From Xylogone sp. PMI_703 (lineage: Eukaryota; Ascomycota; Leotiomycetes), in assembly GCA_021399445.1 (NCBI GenBank), contig JAJTUQ010000002.1:7936001-8000000 (forward strand): a stretch of 64,000 nt of DNA, read 5' to 3'. The notes beneath the pieces were generated by a model. That model was not told where the DNA came from, did not search any database, and saw only the letters and a list, made by a program, of their open reading frames with translations. A program made the position numbers and the translations under genes. This document shows positions 47,832-58,652 of the stretch, in pieces (within the stretch, counting starts at the first letter, position 1; each line of letters begins with the position of its first letter).

Positions 47832-49010
47832 TGTATAACGGAAACATGTGCCAGAGTTGCACGATGCAGGAGCAAGTTGCGTTAGCGTTGAAAAAAGTGG
47901 CACAAATGATAGATTAAACCAGCGGTCTTTGTAATATATTGTTGCATTGGTATAAAGCAGCAGCTAGACTAAATTACACACATTCCTCCAAGCTCCAAAC
48001 CATTCTCGCCATTATTCCACAGAAATCTGCTCCTAGCTGAGCCGTGGCTCCGTTTATCCACCGCCACACTGCTCCCCAATGCCTTGTCTACTTTCTAGCG
48101 CCATGCTGCTTTTGCTAGTGACGCTGAGTCTCCGTGATCGGACGTGATGTTTCGTAAAATGCAAGCAGTGTGGATACTACTCTTCAGAGGCTACAAGTGT
48201 GGTGATGGATTGGGCACCTTCGCCGATCTAGCGCCATCTGATAACTTTAAAGCGACCGAGCGGAATCCCCAATCAGCTTCCGCATTCCTTCTCGTGCCCA
48301 GCCCTCTATTATTGTCACTTTTATATAGGCTCATGCAGATGAATATCCATAGGTCATTTGCCAGCAAACGGAATCTAGCTCATAGTTACGTGATACGGAG
48401 TCATTTCTTTAATCTCCCCCTTACAGAATTTCCAGCTTGTTCCATCCGAGGTGCCCGACTAGTCTGTCCCTAACTCTTCAGTTCCTTGATTTAGTAATCC
48501 TTAACGATTAATGAACTCTAGAAGGCGGCTATGGAGCATGAGCTCGCGGCATGTTCCACGCATTACAACTTCAGCTGCGGTGGACAGTGGAGCAGAGCAC
48601 TTCTAAGCCCCATGATAGAAATTCGGTGATTGACCATGTTCATGCCCCGCCACCTTCGTAGTGCAGAACACATTCTATAGCCTAGATACTCTTGTTGAAT
48701 AATGCTCTCGTTGCACGCACGCTGACCTCAAGCCATTTTCTAAGAAATTGAACGTAGTAAACAAGGAGAAAAATGGAGATGGAGGAACATCTACTTTTAC
48801 AATACTACAGTACGCCATGGGCTTCCACACATGTATATTACAAATTCAATTTTAAGTATCTATTAATACTGCTAGCCCTTGCCGACCAACAGGCACACTA
48901 ACCTGTACCTATTTGCCCCACCCCTAGAATTCGAGAGTACCGGGGAGTACATTAATATCGTACTGGATCATCATCACGCGTCTCATCCAGAACCACTTGG
49001 AAGCTCGTAA
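47832..49010. promoter_or_regulatory. Upstream region of acyl-CoA ligase
   Basis: 1.18 kb, no gene I can support (open frame 48144-48473 has no domain). It contains one exact ATCTGATAA iron-GATA motif, listed separately. Confidence 0.5.
48236..48244 (+). promoter_or_regulatory. Iron-responsive GATA site, copy 4
   Basis: ATCTGATAA, an exact ATCWGATAA match, about 770 bp upstream of the ligase start and in the same intergenic region. Confidence 0.55.
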
Positions 49011-51061
49011 ATGGATCCTATAACCCAACCGGCGACCGCTTCTTCAGCAGATCGCTGTCCCTCTCTCCTCCAGGGCCCATCTTATCCTCCTCTTCAACAC
49101 ATAACCCTTGGTCACCTCCTTGATAAGCAGACTATCGCTCAAGGTCTAAGGGAGTGCATAGTTTGTCCAACCTTGAATACGAGATGGACTTACAGTACTC
49201 TACAGAGGGAAAGTCTCGAAATAGCCCGAGGATTCCTTGCGATAGGTGTCAAATCAGGTGACAGAATTGGAATCCTAGCGGGGAATTGTGCCGAATATGT
49301 TGCTGTTTTCTTCGCAGTGGCATATATCGGAGGAATTTTGGTTGTTCTGAATAATACATACACAACGCCCGAAGCGTTGCGCGCTCTGGCACATTCTGGT
49401 ATGTATCATTCGTTTATAATCCGAGAACCAAATCGAAGAGCTAACCTAGTTATCCGCAGGCTGTAGAGTACTTTTGACTCAGCCCAAAATAGGACGAGCG
49501 AGCTTGAGTGAGCTTTTAGAACGCCTTGGTCCATATCCCAAAAAGAATGGGAAATCCGATGCATTAGAACAAATTATCATATTAAGGGATTCGCTGGACA
49601 CGTTTATGACTTATAGCGACCTCAAATCTGAAGGCCAAACAATTTCGTCAACAGTATTAGAGAACAGACGACGAAAGGTTTCTCCAGACGATGTCTGCAA
49701 TCTCCAGTATACAAGTGGTTCGACAGGACAGCCCAAAGCTGCCATGCTTACACATTTGTAGGTTTTACAACTGATTCTTGACCATAGAATATAAAAAGGC
49801 AGGTTCTTTACTGACCAATATAATATTAGCAATCTGGTTAATAATGCACAATCAATTGGAGATCGTCTTGATTTCACTCCTATTGATGTCCTCTGTTGTC
49901 CGCCTCCTCTATTCCACTGCTTTGGTCTCGTCTTAGGCGTCCTGGCCGTCATTACTCATGGCGCTAAAATAATACTCCCATCACCTACCTTTTCAGCTCC
50001 AGCTGTTCTTGAAGCTTTGTCAACGGAACGTTGCACGGCGCTGCATGGGGTCCCCACAATGTTTGAGGAGCTTTTAACCCTAAAGAAGCCAGAAAATTGG
50101 AGATCCGATGGGCTAAGGACAGGCATAATTGCAGGTGCACCAGTTCCGAGACATCTTATGAAGAGATTGGTGCAAGAGCTGGGGATGAAAGAATATACTA
50201 GTAGCTACGGTATGTGTTTGCCAATCCCAGAATTCAAGACAAAGCTCCACTAAGGTACAATAAATCATACTGATATACTGCATAAAGGCCTAACGGAAGC
50301 GTCACCAACGTGTTTCAACGCCTTCACTCACGACAGCATCCATACACGCCTGACAACGGTTGGAAAACTTCTTCCTCACCTGCGCGCAAAGATCGTTGAT
50401 CGAACGGGTGCCATTGTACCTCAAGGCTCTCGAGGTGAATTGTGTATTTCCGGCTACTCTCTTCAAAAAGGCTACTTCAATAATCCGGAGGAGACAGACA
50501 AGGCTATGCGGAGAGATGAAGAGGGAACTCTTTGGTTACATACGGGTGATGAAGCATTGTTTGATGAAAATGGATACTGCACTATTACAGGAAGATTTAA
50601 AGATATTATCATTAGAGGTATCTATCTTGACTTCAAAATAACGTTCAGACGAGAGTATCTTGAAAGATGGTAACTGACAAATACGCTCAGGAGGCGAAAA
50701 TATCTACCCAGTCGAAATCGAAGAACGTCTCTGCGAACATACCGCAATCTCACGTGCAGTCGTGGTAGGTATCCGCAATGCACGATACGGTGAAGTAGTC
50801 GGTGCATTTCTTCAGCATGCGACTGCTGCCTCTTTGAAGCCATCCGACGAAGAGATACGCACATGGACGCGACAAACCTTGGGCAGACACAAAGCTCCAC
50901 AACATATTTTCTGGCTAGGAGAAGAAGGCGCCCCAATAGATATTCCACAGACAGGAAGCGGAAAAGTAAAGAAATTTGAGCTACGGGCACTTGGTGAGAT
51001 TATCGTTAATGAGAGAGACAATAGAAAGAAGGAACGGTTAGAGGGAAAAGCTAAACTGTAA
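49011..51061 (+). CDS. sidI: Acyl-CoA ligase, SidI (mevalonyl-CoA ligase)-like, peroxisomal
   Basis: Five exons (49011-49398, 49460-49757, 49830-50209, 50288-50617, 50691-51061) join in phase to 588 aa, close to the length I recall for SidI. ANL-superfamily motifs: the AMP-binding loop YTSGSTGQPKAAM (about 214-226), CCPPPLFHCFGLVLG, YGLTE across a splice, WLHTGDEALFDENGY, GRFKDIIIRGGENIYPVEIEE and the C-terminal lysine in GSGKVKKFELR. The protein ends in AKL, a valid PTS1 tripeptide, so it is probably peroxisomal, where fungal extracellular-siderophore acyl precursors are made. SidI activates mevalonate to mevalonyl-CoA for anhydromevalonyl-hydroxyornithine. Assignment to SidI rather than a general medium-chain ligase rests on N-terminal similarity (LVVLNNTYT region) and on the NRPS neighbour, so it is moderately sure. 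Confidence 0.83.
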
Positions 51062-51182
51062 TGTTCGTTGCTAGAGTAATAGATGAGGAAAGGTACACAA
51101 TGTACATATTTAGTGATGTTATATAAAAGTATTGTATTTAATTATTGGACTATGTTCTCTCCCTAAAAGCGAAAGGGACTCT

Positions 51183-51923
51183 TTAATTCTGCCCTCTCTC
51201 CAGACTTTGGCAGTTAATGTGAAATACCACCGACTTTATAACTCCCTCAATGGTCTCTATCAGATTTGAACTCTCTTGAAAGGTCTCAGTCTCGCGAAAT
51301 TTTGCGTGAGCGTCAATACTAGGCCACCCAATGAACGCAGCGAGAATTGATCCTTGTTGTCCTTCCTCTCCTCTTATAGGAAAATCATTTTCTACTCCCC
51401 AACCGTAGCTCACACCCTTAATGTCTGAGCAGGACCCAGTGGTTTCATCTAGAAATGTTTTAAGTTTTGCGATTGCTGCATCTCTTCTAGCTTGAGAAAG
51501 ATCTGAAGAGAAGTAAAAGAGCATAACTTCAGTCACGGGTGACTTCAAAGCAGGGGCTGCAGATATCGTAACATCAATGTGCTTTGTAAATTCACCATGG
51601 GTTAAGATAAGTGGAAAATCCTTCACTGCTTCTCCCCCAAACCTGATGTATCATCTTAGCATCTATAGTACCTAGCATAGGAAAATCACTGTCACTTACG
51701 ATTTAGCGAATTTGTCGTGGTCTTCAATCGAATCCCAGTCGAAGAAAGCCCAGACTCTTGACAGATCTTCAATTTCGAGGCCCCAATAAACCTGATGTGG
51801 GCCACCTGCTGCAGTAGTAACAGCCTTCCACGCTCCTGTAAGGATCTGGCCCTCTCGCGTGTTATCGTCCATAATGTCAAGGTTGGGCTTGACGCCCATG
51901 CAGCCGACTTCAATTATGGGCAT
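51183..51923 (-). CDS. Two-domain ABM/dimeric alpha-beta barrel-like protein
   Basis: Two exons (51923-51700, 51642-51183), 227 aa. The N-terminal half (PIIEVGCMGVKPN ... QVYWGLEIEDLSRVWAFFDW) and the C-terminal half (VTEVMLFYFSSDL ... ILAAFIGWPSIDAHAKF) each show the beta-alpha-beta pattern and the W-D/S-I-D/E-x-H spacing seen in antibiotic-biosynthesis-monooxygenase (ABM)-type barrels, so it looks like an internal duplication. Such proteins can be cofactor-free oxygenases or act as cyclases/stabilisers; no catalytic residue can be named. The first ATG in frame (51923) is used. It is transcribed in the same direction as the FAD monooxygenase upstream of it (530-bp gap), tail-to-tail with the SidI-like ligase 121 bp away. 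No signal peptide. Confidence 0.7.
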
Positions 51924-52452
51924 CTTCAATTGCGTGGTATCCTAAGCAGTATAATTACAAGTGATGATATATTGGAACGATTATGAATAAAAAAACTTAA
52001 ATGGGACCTTATGATCGTCGGTTGATGAGCTGCTAGTTATTTATAGACGAATTTCTCAAGGCAGATACATAAGTAAGGTACAAGTTGTGGTGGGGTGCCT
52101 AGTGCCCCGGCTATTTAACTCTCTCCTCTTTGTTGGAAGAAAATGGTGGATTCATCACCAAAATACAGGAATTAAGTTGCCATTATTCTGGTGCCTGGTA
52201 GAGATGACGAAAGGCAGTACCAGTACTTCTCTTTTGGACTTCACGTACATCATTTGGATTTAAGTTGCCTAAATCATATTTACTATTCATCATGTTTGCC
52301 AGAGATTATGAAGCTCTAGCTTCACCACGAACGTAATGCCAACACAATACACTTTCATATATGTACTGAGGCAGCTTGCTAAATTTCTAATCCCTATTGG
52401 TCCTATAAGTAATCCCAAGTGCTATCTCCTGGTATATGTGCGCGTAATGAAA
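51924..52452. other. Intergenic region
   Basis: 529 bp, AT-rich: the promoter of the ABM-like gene and the 3' end of the FAD monooxygenase. Nothing else seen. Confidence 0.5.
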
Positions 52453-54031
52453 CTAGCTACTAGCTGCTTTAACGGTCTGCAAAGCTTCGTCGAATACTGC
52501 TTCAGCATGAGCTTCAGCGTCATGTTTGAAAACCCAGTCCTCTCTGGGGAGTTGTATAGATGCCGGGTTTTTCTTGACTTCATCCCAGTCGGCGTTATGC
52601 CACATGTCTCGAGTTGTCTCGCCTGTCTTCTGAACTGCGCGGACACGGTCATACCTATCATCGATTTAGCACTCGGGTTGGAATCCGAAGCAAAGTTACA
52701 GCTTACCTTATCTGCTGATATGTTCTCAAGGCATTTGGTACATCATCCTTGCCCGCTCTCTTCAGACATACTCCTAGAGTAACGCCATCTTCCATAGCTT
52801 GCGACGCACCCTGTGCGGAGGTGGGGAGAAACGGATGCGCGGCGTCTCCTAATAGCGCTATTCTGCCACCTTTGCTTACCCAGGTAGGTAATGGGTCACG
52901 GTATACAAGCTTCCAATCCACCAAACGCTCTTCAGGGGTTTTAGAGACAATTGCTTTACAAAGAGGATCCCAGCCTTCCAGTACTTTATAAACGTCTTCT
53001 AGCTTGCCGGGGAATGACCAGGACTCATCGATATCATGATCATCCTAGAGAATAGCAATGTTGGTAAATCTCCATGAACAATATGTATTTGAGCATGATG
53101 AGGCTTACTTTATGAGTCAATACCCAGCACATATCCTTTCCATCCTTTATAGAAGAGACTAAGAAATGAACATCTGGGCCTATCCACCCGTTGAAGGTGT
53201 CTCCATTTTCACATAGGTGCTTCGTCTGGGGGTCAGTAATCATATCTTTGTTTGAAAACCTGTTTATACCTTAGCCACAATCACATCTAGTGATATTAAT
53301 GAAGCAGAGAATAGATCGTACCAAGCACGGAAAACAGCGTAACCGCTACTCTTTGGCTTGTCGAAATAACCAAGAACCAGTTCTCTAGCTTTTGATCGCA
53401 CACCGTCTGAACCTATAACACAGTCTCCGCGGATCTTTGCATTCATTAAAATTAGGTCCTAGGAAAAGGAGAGCCCAGTAACATACCTCTCGACCATCTT
53501 GTAGCCGTATTCCGGCACCATTCTCATCTTCAAAGTATTCCGTAACCTTGCATCCTAGATGGATGGGGATTCCCAGCTCATCCTTCGCATAATTAAACAC
53601 GATTTCATGTAACTCTCCTCGGTGTCCGTTGAGATTCGGCGATGTGGGATCTCGTGGTGGCGTGGGTTGGGTAATTACTAATTCTCCAGTGTATTTGTGG
53701 ATTCTGAAGCCGTAGTCTGTGAGGTCAATGCAGATCTTGCGCATCGCTTCTGCTATCGATCCATTTGTGCCCCATCGATGAAAGATGCGACCAGCATTAG
53801 GTCCAAAGGAGATGATGTCGCCCAGCGCTTTTAGGACAGGGAAAGACTCGTAGATTTCTACTGTGTGGCCCTGCCTGTGGGCTTCAATCGCCGCCGTGAG
53901 ACCGCCAAATCCTATACTCGCATCGTTAGTATTGCGAGGAGGGGCTTTTTGGGTTCTTTCAATACAGCTTACTTACCAGCTCCCACAACAATAACCTTGA
54001 TTCCCGTTGGGCTGGGTCCAATAGAGCCCAT
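52453..54031 (-). CDS. FAD-dependent monooxygenase (salicylate-hydroxylase-like)
   Basis: Six exons (54031-53977, 53911-53487, 53434-53322, 53259-53109, 53044-52707, 52654-52453) join in phase to 427 aa. Motifs: IKVIVVGAGFGGLTAAIEA at the N-terminus, CVIGSDGVRSKARELVLG in the middle and IALLGDAAHPFLPTSAQGAS followed by AMEDG. These mark a class A flavin hydroxylase using NAD(P)H and O2 on an aromatic or polyketide-like substrate. The C-terminus (PREDWVFKHDAEAHAEA) is typical of fungal cluster-associated members. Start: the only ATG that places the dinucleotide fold at residue ~13. Its neighbour downstream is the ABM-like protein. It might belong to the siderophore-like locus or to an independent small cluster; sequence cannot decide. 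Confidence 0.9.
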
Positions 54032-55351
54032 CTCGACGGTATTAAGCTAGCAAAAGACGTATACAAAACAATAAGGATATCAAAGATAGGAAGGGCTATA
54101 CGGAATGCGCACAGAGACAGATAAACCTCATATATCAGCTTAGGAACTGATTCTTAGGAAAGATAATGCCGATGGCTATACCACGATTTTTGACACTGCT
54201 ACGGATAAACCCCAGCCATTCGTGGCCAGATCCAAAGGTTCCTGAATCCACCGTGATGTTACAGGCACTGTGGGGTTGCGATGTGGGGCAATGTGTTCCC
54301 CGCACTCGAATATGGAATCGTTGCGTGAAGAATCAATATATTCCAAAGCAATATCAGACTACCAGATTGATCTCATTGTCACTACCGTTACTCATATTCT
54401 GGAGTCATAAGGAACCTAGAAGCGATGCTACCATGCTCATCATCCACGTATTTTGGAGTGAGTTTTTCTCAGATATGGTATTCACGGACGGTTCAAGGAT
54501 CAAGCTCCAGGAAACATCTGATGACAGTGGCTTCTGCCCCTCACTTAGCTATTCAAGGTGGCTAAACGCCCGCAGATAGCTGGTGGCTGGCGGGTAATAT
54601 ATTAGCCTATACCTGCATTTCATCGTAACCTGGACCTACGTTCTTCATAAGTTTCACCTGTTCTCTTTACCTCTAACCCTACTATTTGGGTAATAGCAAA
54701 TCCCCAACGTAGAGACGTTACAAGTTATAATACAAGGTGAAGTGGAAGTAGAGCAAGCTAAGCAACGAGAAAGTCATGTGTTAGTCACATGACGACGAGC
54801 TGACGGGACATGCCTGGATATTTCAACAGATTATTGGGATTGTGGTAAATATATATATATATATATGTACATACAGGAGGAGTTTTCCTTTTGCAATTTA
54901 ACAGGATGTATTAAAAAATATAATTAACTTTTATGTCGACTCTTCGTGCACAGTATCTTTAGCTTTCGATCTCAAATGTTGACGTTGTGTAATGTCTTAA
55001 CTATTATAAATGGGTAAACGCTACGGACGCAAAGGTGAAATCGGAGGTGGAGGTGGAAACTAAGGGTCAAATTCCAAGATGTTGCACACGGAGGCATACA
55101 TGTTAAGGCATATGTTAGGGTAAAAGCTTTGAGATGCATCTTGTATATTCCAAAAGCAATGAGAGTTAGTCCTAAGGCTCCTATCTACGGAAATGACTGT
55201 AACCATATACTAAATATATATCCTATTCACCCCTGTCTCCTCCTAGTCCCCTCCTCCATAAACTGGGCTAGATTCGTTGGTGGCATGATCCTTAGGTTCT
55301 GTGTAGAACCTACTACCCGAACCTCACCGCTAAGGTCGCCGTGTCATAAGA
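54032..55351. other. Intergenic region with AT microsatellite
   Basis: 1.3 kb. It contains an (AT)9 tract at 54849-54866. The open frame 54166-54579 (+) has no domain and overlaps the likely promoter of the FAD monooxygenase, so I do not call it. Confidence 0.45.
54849..54866. repeat. (AT)9 microsatellite
   Basis: Eighteen bases of uninterrupted AT dinucleotides in the intergenic region. Confidence 0.9.
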
Positions 55352-55675
55352 CTAATTGCCATTTCGTTGTATAGAATTGAAACCAAAAGGGATCTGCCAA
55401 TTAAAAAACCCGTCTATATCAACTCTGTTGAAATCAGACAGTTGAGCACATTCTCCCGTCTCATCGAAACCAGAACAGACAAGCATGTTGAAGCCATTGT
55501 CTTTGTCTGTGTTAAAAACACAAGTCTGAGGGGAACCCAAGTTGAATGCGGCGCCGACGCTAATATCGATGTCTTGGGCAGCACCAGCACAACCTCCGTT
55601 GTTTGCGTGGCTTGGGGCGACAAATACGGCTTGGCAAATGCCGACAAAAATGGCGACTGCTAAGAAAGACTTCAT
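55352..55675 (-). CDS. Small secreted cysteine-containing protein
   Basis: Single exon, 107 aa. Residues 1-17 (MKSFLAVAIFVGICQAV) are a textbook signal peptide. The mature part has four cysteines (GGCAG, QTCVF, LVCSG, GECAQ), enough for two disulfides, and no known domain. ATG 55675 starts directly before the signal sequence; the stop follows the sequence NSIQRNGN. Size, secretion signal and paired cysteines fit a candidate effector or an antimicrobial/surface protein of a plant- or soil-associated fungus, but this class is defined only by these features. It is isolated, with more than 1 kb of non-coding DNA on each side. No repeats or transmembrane part. Confidence 0.72.
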   Translation of the reverse strand: MKSFLAVAIFVGICQAVFVAPSHANNGGCAGAAQDIDISVGAAFNLGSPQTCVFNTDKDNGFNMLVCSGFDETGECAQLSDFNRVDIDGFFNWQIPFGFNSIQRNGN

Positions 55676-56818
55676 TGTATAAAGTTTCTGCTAAACAAAG
55701 AATAGCTTTATAGTTGTTTTGTTTGCTTGGGAGGAATTGATAATTGTACTGTTTTGCTGAGAAAAGAAGATATATTCGAACGAAATATTTATACTGAACA
55801 ATGAGCACCGTTTGAAAATACGATTCATACTAATCAGCTTAGCGAATCAGACACTGCCAGTAATCTCAACTTCAGTATGCGTTTTCTAATCCGATCTAGG
55901 CAATCATTTCGATTGCTACGGTTGTTTAGCGCTGACAGTCTGACAGATGCTAGGAAAAACTCAGCTGTCAGGCATTTTTCAGATAATATTCAGAGATGAC
56001 CATAAGTCCGGCCGTCAAAGACTAGAACCACTCGGCTTAAAGCTAAATCAAAACATTGAAGGTCATGAATTATAGATAACTACTTCGTACTAGGCTGAAT
56101 AAACCACTGTCACAGTCCGTGCTCATAACAGAATGTCATAGGAAAATGGCCATTTAGCCAATGAACTTGAGAAGTACAGGCCGTCATGGTGGTCTATTCG
56201 GCCCAGTACGAAGTACCATTCACCCTAGTAACTGTCTTACAAATTATACCAACGGAGTTTGCCCTGGTGGGCCTCCTCGGTCTCCCAAACCGGATTGATC
56301 ACTAAAGTTCCTGCTAGGCCCCCTGTATTATTTTCCAGGTCCCATAAAAGGTACTCCAGATATGTTAACTACCACGCAATACGATCACTGCCTGGACGAT
56401 TTCGGTCAAACAGAGCCAAACTTAACATGATTACTGAAGTTGGCGGTCATTATCATTTCACCGATACCGTTGCATTGGTTCACTGCTGTCTATAACGGCG
56501 GCATCTACCCTCTTCGATTACATTATCCTTGGTTTCTGTCAACATCCACTATAGGCTTGTCATTGGGCGTCAAAAGCTTGCTTAGCAATATACAACTTCT
56601 TGAAGAATTGTATAGTAAACATTGATCGTCTATGCAGAGGAGACTGGACCCCTTGTATTGCAGCCAGAAATGCTCCCCTTCATTCTCGCCGTATCTGTTA
56701 AAGGCATTGGATACGGCCGCTCAGCGTATATAAGAATACAGAACATCCTTTTCATGAGAGAGGTACATTGCACTCACTGCTAGAACGTATTATCATTTTT
56801 AACAAGTAAATTGAAGTA
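55676..56818. other. Intergenic region
   Basis: 1.14 kb: divergent promoters for the small secreted protein and the first NmrA-like gene. Open frames at 56259-56625 (+) have no recognisable domain. Confidence 0.45.
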
Positions 56819-57697
56819 ATGGCTTCCCCTATTCTGGTTACTGGCGCAACTGGTACCACCGGCCTAGCCGCAACCAAAGAACTCCTACAGAGAGCATTAT
56901 CGGTACGCGCATTTGTTCATACCAATGACGATCGTGCACGCCAACTCGAAGCCCAAGGAGCTGAAATATTTGTTGAGGACCTTCTTGATTTGCGTTCAGT
57001 TCGCCGTGCATTGGCAGGCGTCAAGCGTGCTTACTTCGTGTATCCAGTTCGACCCGGCCTCATCGATGCAACCGCAAATTTTGCCCAGGCTGCTAGAGAG
57101 GCTAAGGTCGAATTCATTATCAACATGTCCCAGATCACAGCCTGGCCAGATGCTCCCAGCAATGCTGCGCGGAACCACTGGGTCGCAGACCGCGTCTTCG
57201 ATTGGGCGAGAACACCTGTGACACATTTACAGCCTACTATGTTTCATAAGTTGTTGGTTTTCTCACGCAAGACAATTATTGAAGCAGGAGTCTTCGGCGT
57301 TTTCTTTGGCCCATCTGGCAAATTTGCGTCAGTGTCAACTGAGGATTTGGGACTGCTTATTGCAACAATGCTTGCCAATCCTTCGGACCATGGGGGAAAG
57401 ACTTATCAGTTTTTTGGCCCTGAGGAGTTAACAGCTCCAGGGACTGCGGAGGTTCTCAGCAAGACTCTTGGGAGAAAAATTCGTTACGAACAGGTTAGCG
57501 CTGATGACTTCATCAAGTCGTTCGCCGGCGGCAAGAGCATTCCGTACCTTGAGCAGCATTTCAACGGAGCAGCTCAGATGCACCATGATGGAGTTTTAGC
57601 CGGGACAAATGACTCACTCGAGAAAATTATAGGTCGACGTCCTGAAAGCCTTGTTGAGTTTATCGAGAAGAATCGGGGTTTCTGGGAGGTGAAGTAG
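56819..57697 (+). CDS. NmrA-like / atypical SDR NAD(P)-binding oxidoreductase, copy 1
   Basis: Single exon, 292 aa. The Rossmann fold starts at once: PILVTGATGTTGLAATKELL (GxxGxxG). AYFVYPVRP, FIINMSQITAWP and HLQPTMFHKLL follow, the layout of the NmrA/TMR-type NAD(P)-binding proteins (PF05368/PF13460), which act as redox sensors or reductases on quinone- or lactone-like substrates. There is no canonical YxxxK catalytic pair at the expected place, as is usual in the NmrA branch. No targeting signal. It is a stand-alone gene. A second NmrA-like gene lies 3 kb to the right on the same strand but is multi-exon and only distantly similar, so the two are not a recent tandem duplicate. Confidence 0.88.
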   Translation: MASPILVTGATGTTGLAATKELLQRALSVRAFVHTNDDRARQLEAQGAEIFVEDLLDLRSVRRALAGVKRAYFVYPVRPGLIDATANFAQAAREAKVEFIINMSQITAWPDAPSNAARNHWVADRVFDWARTPVTHLQPTMFHKLLVFSRKTIIEAGVFGVFFGPSGKFASVSTEDLGLLIATMLANPSDHGGKTYQFFGPEELTAPGTAEVLSKTLGRKIRYEQVSADDFIKSFAGGKSIPYLEQHFNGAAQMHHDGVLAGTNDSLEKIIGRRPESLVEFIEKNRGFWEVK

Positions 57698-58075
57698 GCC
57701 GTATCCGTCATAAGTAGCCATGAAATATACATGGATTTCTTTTTGAGAACAGAGTATCAAGCTCTAGACTGTTAAAACACCAAATACGTTCTGTGCGTGT
57801 ACAGCATTATACGTCAAAATCTACCAGGTCAATCTCCCTTGCGTGTACCATCCCCGATCTCATGCTCTCGTATATGCCGTCAATTTGCCATTAGTCTTGT
57901 TCTATTAAAAATACCAAAAATATACATCGTAATCACAAAATAACATGATCTATTAGACTTTCAACTGATTTATAGCGAAATGAATCATTACTCCCCGTTG
58001 CGAGTTATTTATTCTTGGAATCGGCACGTGTTTGGGTTGAAAAGTGAATTGGTTGAATATCTAATATTCTATTTT

Positions 58076-58105
58076 GTTAACGGAATGATCAACCATTCCG
58101 TTAAC
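58076..58105. repeat. 12-bp perfect inverted repeat, 6-nt loop
   Basis: GTTAACGGAATG at 58076-58087 is followed by a 6-nt loop and its exact reverse complement at 58094-58105. A stable cruciform or RNA hairpin could form. Confidence 0.85.
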
Positions 58106-58270
58106 TAGAAGTTTCTATGTGTTCGCTTGGAATAATTATATTTCCGATTGACAGTATATATATCCATCAACTTTCTTGAACTGTTTTATCCTTCAATTAT
58201 ATCTTTGAATTGATTAAAAGAGGTAAGTAATCGTTGTAAGGTAAGTGTATTCTCAATTTTATTATTAAAA

Positions 58271-58652
58271 GCCAACGGTCATAAGTCGTTGGCACCAATA
58301 CTGTACGGTACAGCCATACAGTAAGAGTGGTAATTATACGAATTGTACAGTGAGCCAACGGCCTGTGCCAGCGGTCGTTGGCCGTAGATACGGACAAAGC
58401 CTTGATTCAATAAAAATACGTATAAAGCTATAAATCAAATTTAGAGTAAATAGAAAGCTACTGGCCGTAGGTCAGTAGCCCAAAATACTACAGATACGTA
58501 TAAAGCTTGAATCAATATATGAGGATAGAGCCGAAATTAACTTGACACATGACCTTAAGGGGTGCGAAGCACCCCCTCCTTTGAGCGTAGCGAAAAGCGA
58601 GCGAAGCTTGTATAATAAACAGTCTTTATTAAAAAAATAGGGCTTTACGCCC
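58271..58652. repeat. Cluster of short perfect hairpins, possible mitochondrial-type insert
   Basis: Within 382 bp there are: GCCAACG/CGTTGGC pairs at 58271-58293 and again at 58354-58382; CTGTAC/GTACAG at 58301-58313; GCTACTG/CAGTAGC at 58457-58479; GGGGTGC-gaa-GCACCCC at 58559-58575; GGGC/GCCC at 58640-58652. The 14-mer ATACGTATAAAGCT occurs twice (58416 and 58494). GC-rich hairpins embedded in AT-rich DNA are the hallmark of mitochondrial intergenic GC clusters/double-hairpin elements, so a nuclear copy of mitochondrial DNA is a reasonable guess. A miniature mobile element is the alternative. Confidence 0.55.

Noticed and set aside
54166..54579. 137-codon + strand frame
   Set aside because: No domain or signal peptide, and it sits in the promoter region of the FAD monooxygenase.
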